A DNA stretch of 39,218 bases from Alphaproteobacteria bacterium (GTDB lineage: Bacteria; Pseudomonadota; Alphaproteobacteria; Micavibrionales; Micavibrionaceae). The number at the start of each line of letters is the position of its first letter. Positions within the stretch are counted from its first letter, which is position 1. Where the stretch lies: positions 1 to 39,218 of the forward strand of contig JAJRYK010000016.1 of assembly GCA_024275825.1 (NCBI GenBank). The letters are read 5' to 3'. A program made the translations under genes and the position numbers. This document shows, piece by piece, positions 24,118 through 31,141 of this stretch. Under the pieces are notes generated by a model. The model searched no databases. It was not told the origin of the DNA and worked only from the letters and a program-made list of their open reading frames with translations.

Positions 24118-25626
24118 ATGAATATTGTGAAGTATATGAGCGACATAGACCGGATAAAAACCTGTATTTCAGGGCTTAAAGAGGCTTCGGTGCTGGTTGT
24201 TGGCGATATTATGCTCGATCGGTTCGTTTATGGCGGGGTAGAGCGAATTTCGCCTGAAAGCCCTGTGCCGGTGCTAAGCGTTAGCCGTGAGGACGTGATG
24301 TTGGGCGGCGCAGGTAATGCGCTAGCCAATCTGGCTGGTTTGGGCGCGCAGGGTCATATTGTCTCGGTTGTTGGTGATGATGCGGAAGGCCGCGCGGTGA
24401 TACAGCAGGTGAAGGCGCTAGGGTTTGAAACAAACGGCCTGGTGAAGGATGTGGATCGCCCGACGATTGTTAAAACGCGCTTTTTAGCCGGGCATCAACA
24501 GCTTTTGCGTACGGATTATGAGAGCAAAGAAATGGTCTCGTCCGCGACGCGGGCTTTGATTTTGGATCAGGCAAAGGCTGTAATGGGCGATGTGTCGGCG
24601 ATGCTGATCTCTGATTACGGTAAGGGACTGCTCGGGCGTGACCTTATTGCTGCGCTGATCAAGGCGGCGAAGAAACATAAGCTGCCGGTGATTGTTGATC
24701 CGAAGGGCAGTGATTTCACTTTATATAAGGGCGCGTCGATTATTACGCCGAACAAGAAAGAATTGTCCGAGGCCACGGACGGCGCAGCGGTGGATAGCGA
24801 TGAGGATATTATTGCGGCGTCCGAGTGTTTGATTAAGGAGTGCGGTCTTGAGGCCGTCGTTGCAACGCGCTCGAAAGACGGGATGAGCCTTATTCAAAAG
24901 AAAAATGCTGCGCCCTTGCATTTGCGCAATAAAGACATTGAGGTGTTTGATGTCTCCGGCGCTGGCGATTCAGTGATCGCGACGATTGCGGCGGCGCTGG
25001 CGTCTGGCGCTGCGCTTGAGGATGCTGCGCGTTTGGCCAATGCTGCCGGATCGATTGTGGTGACGAAGGTCGGCACTGCGCCCATCCGCGTGGCTGAATT
25101 AGAGGCGCATTTCAGTGAGCAGCAATCTCGCCAGGCAGCGGTCATGGGCTGGAACGATGCGGTGGAGCAGGTGAAGCGCTGGCGTGCGCGTGGGCTGAAG
25201 GTTGGTTTTACCAATGGCTGTTTCGACATTCTGCATTTCGGTCACGTGTCTTATTTGAATGAGGCGCGGCAAAATTGTGATCGCTTGATTATTGGGCTGA
25301 ATAGCGACGCGTCTGTGAAAATTCTCAAGGGCGAAGGTCGTCCGGTGCATGATGAAGATGCACGCGCGGCTGTGCTGGGATCGCTCGCGGCGGTTGATAT
25401 GGTGGTGCTGTTCGGTGCAGAGAAGGTAGCTGACGATAATACAGCGAATGCTTTGCTGGAGTCTTTGCAGCCTGATATCTATTTTAAGGGTGGCGATTAC
25501 ACTGTTGATCAAATTCCGGAAGCGCCAATTGTGCAGGGTTATGGCGGTGTGGTTAAAGTGCTTTCATCTTTTGAGGGGCATTCCACTACAAACTCTATCA
25601 AAAAAATTAACAACGAAACGGCCTAA
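24118..25626 (+). CDS. hldE: bifunctional heptose-7-phosphate kinase / heptose-1-phosphate adenylyltransferase
   Basis: 502 residues from ATG 24118; ATG 24136 (MSDIDRIKTC) is an equally good start, and the TTG at 24088 is unlikely. HldE phosphorylates D-glycero-D-manno-heptose 7-phosphate at O1 and later adds AMP, giving the ADP-heptose precursor for lipopolysaccharide core. The N-terminal ribokinase-like domain has VVGDIMLDRFVYG, RISPESPVPV, GGAGNALANLAGLG and the catalytic FDVSGAGDSVIATIAAAL. The C-terminal cytidylyltransferase-like domain opens with FTNGCFDILHFGHVSYL (HxGH) and ends VVKVLSSFEGHSTTNSI. No other heptose gene is adjacent. Confidence 0.96.
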   Translation: MNIVKYMSDIDRIKTCISGLKEASVLVVGDIMLDRFVYGGVERISPESPVPVLSVSREDVMLGGAGNALANLAGLGAQGHIVSVVGDDAEGRAVIQQVKALGFETNGLVKDVDRPTIVKTRFLAGHQQLLRTDYESKEMVSSATRALILDQAKAVMGDVSAMLISDYGKGLLGRDLIAALIKAAKKHKLPVIVDPKGSDFTLYKGASIITPNKKELSEATDGAAVDSDEDIIAASECLIKECGLEAVVATRSKDGMSLIQKKNAAPLHLRNKDIEVFDVSGAGDSVIATIAAALASGAALEDAARLANAAGSIVVTKVGTAPIRVAELEAHFSEQQSRQAAVMGWNDAVEQVKRWRARGLKVGFTNGCFDILHFGHVSYLNEARQNCDRLIIGLNSDASVKILKGEGRPVHDEDARAAVLGSLAAVDMVVLFGAEKVADDNTANALLESLQPDIYFKGGDYTVDQIPEAPIVQGYGGVVKVLSSFEGHSTTNSIKKINNETA

Positions 25627-25694
25627 GTTTCTGCTGTTTTTCGAAGATGTTTCTGGGGTATCAAAAAAATCTTGCATTTCCCCGCCCCTTAATT

Positions 25695-25713
25695 GAGAGT
25701 GATTATCACTAGC
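25695..25713. promoter_or_regulatory. Fur-like box
   Basis: GAGAGTGATTATCACTAGC aligns with the 19-bp Fur consensus GATAATGATAATCATTATC at 14 of 19 positions, and the mismatches are nearly symmetric. The core AGTGAT-T-ATCACT is a perfect palindrome around one base. It lies 22 bases before the ATG of the small gene at 25736, with TTGCAT (25672-25677) as a possible -35. Confidence 0.5.
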
Positions 25714-25735
25714 ATTGCAAAAAAAGGAGTGTATC

Positions 25736-25972
25736 ATGTTGTTTGATTTTCTTTTACTCGAAACCTATTATGATTCATCGCAAAGCGTTCAGGCCTATGA
25801 GGATATGGCGCGCAAATATGGTGTGGCGGCTGTACGCAGGGCGATTGAGGCCGGATATATTCGCTGCCATCGCGGGGGCTGTAACGCTTTACGCGGCGCT
25901 GCTTTATTTTGGCTCACCGATAAAGGGCGAGTGCAGGCTGGCAAATCTTTGCGTGTGCATTTAAGGTCATAG
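25736..25972 (+). CDS. small winged-helix-like protein, 78 aa
   Basis: 78 residues from ATG 25736, preceded by AAAAAAAGGAG at ideal spacing. I do not recognise a named family. Residues 18-65 look like a small winged helix: YEDMARKYGVAAVRRAIEAGYI, a turn with RCHRGGC, and RGAALFWLTDKGRVQAG, where WLTDKGR is the usual wing end. Two cysteines (44 and 49) sit in the turn. The Fur-like box in front suggests iron-linked expression; an FeoC-like role is conceivable but there is no feoAB nearby. Confidence 0.6.
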   Translation: MLFDFLLLETYYDSSQSVQAYEDMARKYGVAAVRRAIEAGYIRCHRGGCNALRGAALFWLTDKGRVQAGKSLRVHLRS

Positions 25973-26063
25973 AAGGCGATCATCTGCTCTGTACCTGATT
26001 GTAAAGACTTGATACACTTATCGGGATTTGATTTTAAGATAACGATTGGGCCCAGGTATCATT

Positions 26064-26714
26064 ATGCGCATTCTCATTCCTTTTTTGTCGGTTTTCTTCC
26101 TTATTGGCTGTTCGGCGATTTCTAGCCCTACATTTTGGCCATCAGGGTACGCTTATAATAACAACAGCTATAAAGCGCAGCCGGGGCCGCAAGCGAATAA
26201 TCTGGGATATGAATATTCTGCCGAAAAGAATGCTGAGATCATGGCTAAGTGGGAAAGCGTAGCCGATGAATTGGTTGGCGAGCTGGAAGCACAATCTGGC
26301 ATTGTGCCAAATGATGTGTTTATTGCCAATCGCGCGCGCGGCGCCTTTAACGCCAGCTTTGATCATGCGCTACGCCGTGCATTCATAAAGCGTGGTTATA
26401 GCGTTTCAGATACGCCGGATGCATTATATGGACTGCAATATAAAGCGCGGGCACAGGGTGAGGATAGTGCTTCGCTGAATAAAGCATCTTATAATGGTGA
26501 TATGGAGAAGAGTTCTATGTCGCAGCAGCAGGACACGGCAGAAGAGCAGGAATTTATGCTGATGCTAAGTCTGAGAAAAGACGGCATGCTGCTTGGTCAG
26601 GGATCCGGCGTTTATATGTTGCCGCGCTATGGGTATGAGGCTGGTGCAGGAACAGAAATTCTGTCATTTGCAACGCCGGTGATGGATCGCCCGCTTGTGC
26701 CAGAAGGTCGGTAA
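26064..26714 (+). CDS. lipoprotein, probable partner of the FlgO-like gene
   Basis: 216 residues from ATG 26064 (a start at 26046 only adds six residues in front of the signal peptide). Signal peptide with lipobox LIGC, so it is lipid-anchored. The middle (VPNDVFIANRARGAFNASFDHALRRAFIKRGYSV) resembles the fold of outer-membrane assembly or flagellar-accessory lipoproteins; no family is firmly recognised. Gln/Glu-rich stretch near 155-170. The next gene, also a lipoprotein, starts two bases after the stop, so the two are co-translated and probably act together at the outer membrane. Confidence 0.7.
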   Translation: MRILIPFLSVFFLIGCSAISSPTFWPSGYAYNNNSYKAQPGPQANNLGYEYSAEKNAEIMAKWESVADELVGELEAQSGIVPNDVFIANRARGAFNASFDHALRRAFIKRGYSVSDTPDALYGLQYKARAQGEDSASLNKASYNGDMEKSSMSQQQDTAEEQEFMLMLSLRKDGMLLGQGSGVYMLPRYGYEAGAGTEILSFATPVMDRPLVPEGR

Positions 26715-26716
26715 AT

Positions 26717-27307
26717 ATGTGCCGCGCGGTCTCCTTTCATTTTTCTAAATATATTTTACTCGCTGCCAGCGTGTCGTTGCTTGGCGGGTGTGAACAAGCG
26801 CTGACATCGATGGGCTCATCTCTGGCTTCGACGGATGCGCTGAGTATTTTTCGCGATGAAGATGTGAATATGACGCAGCGCAATTATGCAGCGGCGGATT
26901 ATTTGATCCAGCAGGCAACAAGCTATATCACGCGCGGTGATTTGATTAAGGCCACAACCTTGATTGATAGTGATGAGCCGCGGGTTTATTCGGCGCTTGG
27001 GCGCGGCATTCCAGAGCAGGTCGGTATTCGCCTTTCGCAGTTGGGGTATAAGGTTGATTTAAGCGATGTGCTGATACAAAGTGCTGATCCGAATTATCGT
27101 AAGCCGGTTGTTGGGCAAAATGAAAAAGCGGACTTTATTCTTTCCGGCTCTTACATGCGCCGTGCGCAAGAGCTGAATATCAGTTTGCGGATTACTGAAG
27201 TTTCAAGCGGACAGATCACAGCAGTATTTGACTATGTGATGCCGATGAACCGGGAAATCTCTGAGATGTCTGAACCGGAAGCGCGCATTTTTAAGATTGA
27301 GCAATAG
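26717..27307 (+). CDS. FlgO-family outer-membrane lipoprotein
   Basis: 196 residues. Signal peptide with lipobox LLGGC (Cys at about 25). The mature part follows the FlgO pattern: YAAADYLIQQATSYI, then ARVYSALGRGIPEQVGIRLSQLGYKV in modified form (EPRVYSALGRGI), DFILSGSYMRRAQELNISLRITEVSSGQI. In Vibrio, FlgO acts with FlgP and FlgT at the outer-membrane base of the flagellum; many other bacteria have it apart from flagellar genes, as here, so a motility role is not implied. Convergent with the pilin-like gene. Confidence 0.75.
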   Translation: MCRAVSFHFSKYILLAASVSLLGGCEQALTSMGSSLASTDALSIFRDEDVNMTQRNYAAADYLIQQATSYITRGDLIKATTLIDSDEPRVYSALGRGIPEQVGIRLSQLGYKVDLSDVLIQSADPNYRKPVVGQNEKADFILSGSYMRRAQELNISLRITEVSSGQITAVFDYVMPMNREISEMSEPEARIFKIEQ

Positions 27308-27322
27308 TCGCCTCGCCGGCTC

Positions 27323-28069
27323 CTATCTCGTCATCAACACATGATAAAAATGATTTTCACTGTCTAGCGAACAAGTGACGCAGGCTTGCAAGGCAGTGCG
27401 AGCCGCTGCGCCGGAGTAATCTTGCGCGAATGTGGTTTCATCAACAGTGTTGACGGTGGTGTAGAATTGCTGCGCGGCATCGAAGCGGCCAAGGGCGCCG
27501 ACATGGAGGCAGCTGCCGGGGTTGGAACCTGATGCGGCAACTGCGCCCGTGTCGGTGGGGCTTGCGGCTTGGTTGTTGAGCGCATTTATTTTGGTGCAAA
27601 ACGCCGCCGTAACATTGGGCAGCACGGCAATAAGGTCTGCTTTGTCAGAGCCAGCACCGGGCAGATGCGTGCCGCCGTAAAATTCCCATGCACTGCCGTC
27701 ATTAATGTCGCTGGGCGCTGCGCGATAGGCCGCGCCGCCGCCATCGCGGTGGAATATCTGATCTGTTTTATCTGTATCGGCTGATAAGTCGCCATAATCA
27801 GCATGCGCATCAGGGTGAGAAAAGCGTAAATCAGATTCGCTTAGGCCATTTTGCATGGCGAAGAAAACCGCGCGTTCTAGCTCAGAGGCATAGCGCTGCA
27901 CTTCCGAGGCTTTGATCGCCAATGTCTCATCATCAATATTACTGGATTCCGGGCTTCCGCCAGACATAACCGCGGCGCTTAGGGCGGCGATTAGCACAAC
28001 CGCCAACAGGATCATGAACAGCATATTGCCGCGTTCATTATAGCGTGTTTTTGTGGATAGAGAAATCAT
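27323..28069 (-). CDS. pilin-like (type IV pseudopilin-like) protein, paralogue 1
   Basis: 248 residues. A short basic leader (ISLSTKTRYNERGN) is followed by a hydrophobic helix MLFMILLAVVLIAALSAAVMSGG, as in prepilins, though the usual G-F/M-x3-E cleavage motif is not exact. The rest is a soluble domain with paired cysteines and three blocks shared with the protein at 34666-35376: GGGAAYRAAP, DLIAVLPNVTAAFCTKIN, and the C-terminus HFYHVLMTR. Two cysteines lie close together near the end (CVTC). It follows the carboxypeptidase gene by 24 bases on the same strand. Function unknown; surface filament subunit or secretion pseudopilin is possible. Confidence 0.65.
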   Translation of the reverse strand: MISLSTKTRYNERGNMLFMILLAVVLIAALSAAVMSGGSPESSNIDDETLAIKASEVQRYASELERAVFFAMQNGLSESDLRFSHPDAHADYGDLSADTDKTDQIFHRDGGGAAYRAAPSDINDGSAWEFYGGTHLPGAGSDKADLIAVLPNVTAAFCTKINALNNQAASPTDTGAVAASGSNPGSCLHVGALGRFDAAQQFYTTVNTVDETTFAQDYSGAAARTALQACVTCSLDSENHFYHVLMTR

Positions 28070-28093
28070 ATATAAGACGCTTTGGCTGTAACT

Positions 28094-29482
28094 CTAGTTA
28101 TAAGGTGCAACGGGCAGGCAGTCCTTTAAGTGATAGCATGCGGCGAAGGCTTGGGCTTGTGTATAGCCACTGAGGCGACCACGGAAGAGCCAGCCGTTTT
28201 TGGTGCGCAAGGGCGCGATGACGGCATTGGCGCGGCCATAGGGCGGCGGTAGCTTTTTCTGCGCGGTTTGTATTGCGCGATTGGTGGCTTGACGGTTAGT
28301 GAATGCGCCGATTTGGATCGCCCAAGGCAGGTTTTTTGCATTTTGTTTTCTCTGTGAAAATGAGGCTTTTTGTAGCGCCGGCGCGGCCTGTTTGAAGACG
28401 GTTTTTGCTTCGTTTCTATGTGCAGCAATCGCCATCATGCCGGTTTCAAAGCGTCTAGACACGGCCGGATCATAATCCCCCTCACCAATAACTTGGCCAA
28501 TTTTTCCGTGTTTCAGGGTGGCATTTAGTGAGGCCCATTTTTGGCTACCCGTTGTTCGGCCATTGGCGGGGCTTAATGTGTTTAAGCCACGCGCCGATGC
28601 TAAAATAGTGGCGGGCTTATGTGCGGGGACTGGCGGTTTGGCGTGCGCGATACGAATATTATTAACCTTGCCAAAGCCCTTATCAAGCAGCGAGGCCATG
28701 TGATCGTTACGGCTACGTGATGTGCGCCCACCGAACACCACACCGATGATACGGCGATTATTACGCACGGCGGAGGCGATCAGATTAAATCCCGATGCGC
28801 CGACATATCCGGTTTTCAGGCCGTCCATTCCCGGATAGGAGCTCATCAAACGATTATGGCTGCGGTATGTTTTGCCCTGATAGGTGAAGGATTTTGCGGA
28901 AAAATATCGGTATTCGCGCGGATAGTCCTTGATCAGGATCTGTGCCATTTTACCCATGTCGCGCGCGGTTGAAACCTGCGCCGGGTTGTGGAGGCCAGAG
29001 GCATTTTTAAAAACTGTGCTGCGCATACCAAAGCTGCGGGCCTTGTTGGTCATCATGCGCGCGAAATTACGTTCATTGCCACCGATCTTTTCTGCAACGG
29101 CAACGGCGATATCGTTGGCCGACTTTGTGACAAGAATAGAAATTGCATCCTTCACCCGGATAGAGGAGCCGGGTGAAAGTCCAAGCTTGCTCGGCACCAT
29201 GCTGGCGGCATGTTTGGAGATATAAAGCCGATCATTTAGGTTCAAGCGGCCTTGATCTATAGCGTCAAAAATCATGATTAGGGTCATAACTTTGGTCAGT
29301 GAAGCGGGATGTAATTTTTTGTCCGCATAGCGCTGATGAAGAATCAAACCCGTATCAGCATCCATGATCAAAGAGGCATAGCGTGGATTTTTTGCGGCCT
29401 GCACTACGCTCGTATTCATGAGGCCTAGTGCGATGGTCAAGGTAAGAATGAATGCGAATTTAAGTAATTTTGTGTGGGTCAT
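28094..29482 (-). CDS. D-alanyl-D-alanine carboxypeptidase (PBP5/DacC type) with SPOR domain
   Basis: 462 residues from ATG 29482, which gives a good signal peptide (MTHTKLLKFAFILTLTIALG...VVQA); the frame to 29548 is a mere extension. It trims the terminal D-Ala from peptidoglycan stem peptides in the periplasm. Catalytic motifs: SLTK at 61-64, SAN at 120-122, KTG at 222-224. After a low-complexity linker comes a C-terminal SPOR domain (about 380-460, WAIQIGAFTNRQATNRAIQ), which binds denuded glycan at the septum. Typical PBP5 proteins end in an amphipathic membrane helix; here the SPOR domain takes that place, as in several alphaproteobacteria. Confidence 0.95.
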   Translation of the reverse strand: MTHTKLLKFAFILTLTIALGLMNTSVVQAAKNPRYASLIMDADTGLILHQRYADKKLHPASLTKVMTLIMIFDAIDQGRLNLNDRLYISKHAASMVPSKLGLSPGSSIRVKDAISILVTKSANDIAVAVAEKIGGNERNFARMMTNKARSFGMRSTVFKNASGLHNPAQVSTARDMGKMAQILIKDYPREYRYFSAKSFTYQGKTYRSHNRLMSSYPGMDGLKTGYVGASGFNLIASAVRNNRRIIGVVFGGRTSRSRNDHMASLLDKGFGKVNNIRIAHAKPPVPAHKPATILASARGLNTLSPANGRTTGSQKWASLNATLKHGKIGQVIGEGDYDPAVSRRFETGMMAIAAHRNEAKTVFKQAAPALQKASFSQRKQNAKNLPWAIQIGAFTNRQATNRAIQTAQKKLPPPYGRANAVIAPLRTKNGWLFRGRLSGYTQAQAFAACYHLKDCLPVAPYN

Positions 29483-29629
29483 GCGGTGTTTTGTTCTCGG
29501 TGATATAGGGCGGAAATTCAATTGTTGCAGGTTAATATCTAAGCCCACTCTCTATCATATAATTTATTCCTTAATTTGTCTATGATTCCTCTTGGGTGGG
29601 CGGGATAAAATCTGCGTATATTTTAAATT

Positions 29630-29702
29630 TGTGCGGCGCAACAAAAAATGCTTGACTAACGCACGGGCTTGGTGTTAGTTTTAGGTATTGTGCGGCGCAA
29701 CA
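29630..29702 (+). promoter_or_regulatory. direct repeat upstream of the phasin gene, possible PhaR operators
   Basis: TGTGCGGCGCAACA occurs at 29630-29643 and again at 29689-29702, 59 bases apart. Each copy is a rough dyad, TGC-GGC-GCA. TGC...GCA-rich sites of this type are bound by the phasin repressor PhaR in alphaproteobacteria. A possible -35 (TTGACT, 29652-29657) lies between the copies. The rest of the 315-base gap 29483-29797 holds no gene. Confidence 0.55.
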
Positions 29703-29797
29703 TTGCTGCGAATAGGGTAGATAAACAACTAAATTCGTGTATCATGTATTTGATTAATTTGAGGTAGGATACATGCACAATGAGAGAGGATTTTTTA

Positions 29798-30583
29798 ATG
29801 ACCAGAACGGTTAAAAAGACACCGGCGAATACGAACGCAAAGGCTGGGGTGACAAAGAAAAAACGTGCGGTTAAGAAGAAGGTTGCGTCAAAGAAGGCGG
29901 CGAAATCAGTGGTGAAAAAATCTAAAGCTGTTGCGTCTAATAAGGCGGTGAAAACCCCTAAGCCTGTTGCAAAAAAGACTAAAAAGATAGCCCCTAAGGC
30001 GGCCACGCCAAAGAAAATTGTTAAGAAAACAATAAAGAAAACAACGCCAAAAAGAGCAATGAAAAAGAGCGTAAAGACCATGGCTAAAAAAGCCGCACCG
30101 AAAAAAGTTTTAAGTAGTACTGAGCAAACACCGGTCCGTGAGAGCGTATCAAAAACCGCAACTTACGATGTTATGAAGCAAACGATAAAGGAGATGACAA
30201 TGAATCAGGATACAAAACAATTTGAGCAGTTTTCACAAGATGCTGCGAGTGCAAGTCGTGAGGGCGTGGAGGCGTTTATCCAGTCACAGACGATCTTTAA
30301 AAAGGGCATGGAAGATATTTTCCGCGCCGGCATGTCTTTCGCGCAAATGAGCGCTGAAAAACAGGCCAAATATGTTCAGGAAGCTATGGGCGCAAAAACG
30401 CTGAATGATTTCACTGAATTTCAAAATAAAGCAGCTAAAGAGAGTTTTGATGATTTTGTATCTAGCGCGACAAAAATCTCAGAGATGAGCTCAAAAATGC
30501 TGAGCGAAGCCTCTGAGCCGATCAACGCACAGATGACCAAATCTGCTGAGGCTGTTCAAAAGGCGACGAAAGCTGCCGCCTAA
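29798..30583 (+). CDS. phasin with N-terminal lysine-rich, histone-H1-like tail
   Basis: 261 residues from ATG 29798 (GAGAGGA eight bases upstream; ATG 29780 is less likely). Residues 1-115 are almost only Lys, Ala, Val, Thr and Pro (AKKTKKIAPKAATPKKIVKK style), like the DNA-binding tails of PhaF or histone H1. Residues 140-261 form an Ala/Gln/Glu-rich amphipathic phasin domain: QFSQDAASASREGVEAFIQS, GMEDIFRAGMSFAQMSAEKQ, ending in coiled-coil helices. Phasins coat polyhydroxyalkanoate granules; the basic tail could tie granules to the nucleoid. In Pseudomonas PhaF the order is reversed (phasin first). A strong internal ribosome-binding site precedes an in-frame ATG at 30200 just before the phasin part. 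Confidence 0.8.
   Translation: MTRTVKKTPANTNAKAGVTKKKRAVKKKVASKKAAKSVVKKSKAVASNKAVKTPKPVAKKTKKIAPKAATPKKIVKKTIKKTTPKRAMKKSVKTMAKKAAPKKVLSSTEQTPVRESVSKTATYDVMKQTIKEMTMNQDTKQFEQFSQDAASASREGVEAFIQSQTIFKKGMEDIFRAGMSFAQMSAEKQAKYVQEAMGAKTLNDFTEFQNKAAKESFDDFVSSATKISEMSSKMLSEASEPINAQMTKSAEAVQKATKAAA
30187..30202 (+). promoter_or_regulatory. internal ribosome-binding site inside the phasin gene
   Basis: AAAGGAG (30187-30193) stands six bases before an in-frame ATG (30200-30202), codon 135 of the phasin. Initiation here would give a 127-residue phasin without the basic tail, the usual size of a free phasin. A second ATG (30194) is too close to the site to be used. Confidence 0.55.
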
Positions 30584-30613
30584 ATACGCAAGATAATTGC
30601 ATTACTTTCTTCA

Positions 30614-30642
30614 CAAAAGCCCTGCATTTGCTGGGCTTTTTT
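30614..30642 (+). terminator. intrinsic terminator after the phasin gene
   Basis: AAGCCC and GGGCTT flank a ten-base loop and run into TTTTTT. It lies about 30 bases after the phasin stop. Confidence 0.85.
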
Positions 30643-30683
30643 GTTATAATTGATAAGATCACTGTTCCGTATTATATTACTGT

Positions 30684-30712
30684 TTGACACTAAAGATAAA
30701 AGAGCCTAAATG
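30684..30712 (+). promoter_or_regulatory. candidate clpS promoter
   Basis: TTGACA (30684-30689), 17-bp spacer, TAAATG (30707-30712, weak -10). Transcription would start just upstream of the chosen clpS ATG at 30734, which is one reason to prefer that start over 30710. Confidence 0.35.
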
Positions 30713-30733
30713 TTTGTTTTTGAAGAGATTTTT

Positions 30734-31087
30734 ATGAGTGATGATGATCCGGCAGCGCCTATGGGCCCTGACGATGGCGGCGATGAAGGCCAGCATGATA
30801 CCGGTTTAGCGCTCAAAACCCGGCCCCAGACCAAAAAACCGTCTATGTACAAGGTTTTGCTGCTCAATGACGATTATACGCCGATGGAATTTGTCGTGCA
30901 TGTGCTGGAGAAGTTTTTCAGCAAAAACCGCCAGGAATCGACTGATATCATGTTGCATGTTCATCGCCGCGGCGTTGGGCTTTGCGGCGTTTTTACTTAT
31001 GAAATTGCCGAAACCAAAGTCGCGCAGGTGATGGATTTCGCCCGCGCCAATGAACAGCCTTTGCAATGCACGATGGAAAAGGAATAG
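30734..31087 (+). CDS. clpS: ClpS, N-degron adaptor for ClpAP
   Basis: 117 residues from ATG 30734. ClpS binds proteins with N-terminal Leu, Phe, Trp or Tyr and passes them to ClpA. The acidic flexible N-terminus ([17 protein letters not shown]) is followed by the adaptor core: [20 protein letters not shown] holds the Asn-Asp pair that grips the free N-terminal amine and the hydrophobic-pocket residue Met; [19 protein letters not shown] and the C-terminal [15 protein letters not shown] complete the fold. clpA begins 54 bases downstream, and aat, which makes such N-degrons, lies in the same window. Confidence 0.96.
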   Translation: MSDDDPAAPMGPDDGGDEGQHDTGLALKTRPQTKKPSMYKVLLLNDDYTPMEFVVHVLEKFFSKNRQESTDIMLHVHRRGVGLCGVFTYEIAETKVAQVMDFARANEQPLQCTMEKE

Positions 31088-31141
31088 TTTCAGACTATTT
31101 GACTGCTTAAATATTAAACCTGCCACGGAAAAGAGTTTCTC

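Noticed and set aside
29656-30081. 141-codon minus-strand frame rich in Phe and Ala
   Set aside because: It is the complement of the Lys/Ala-rich tail of the phasin; hydrophobic composition follows from the AAA/AAG codons on the other strand.
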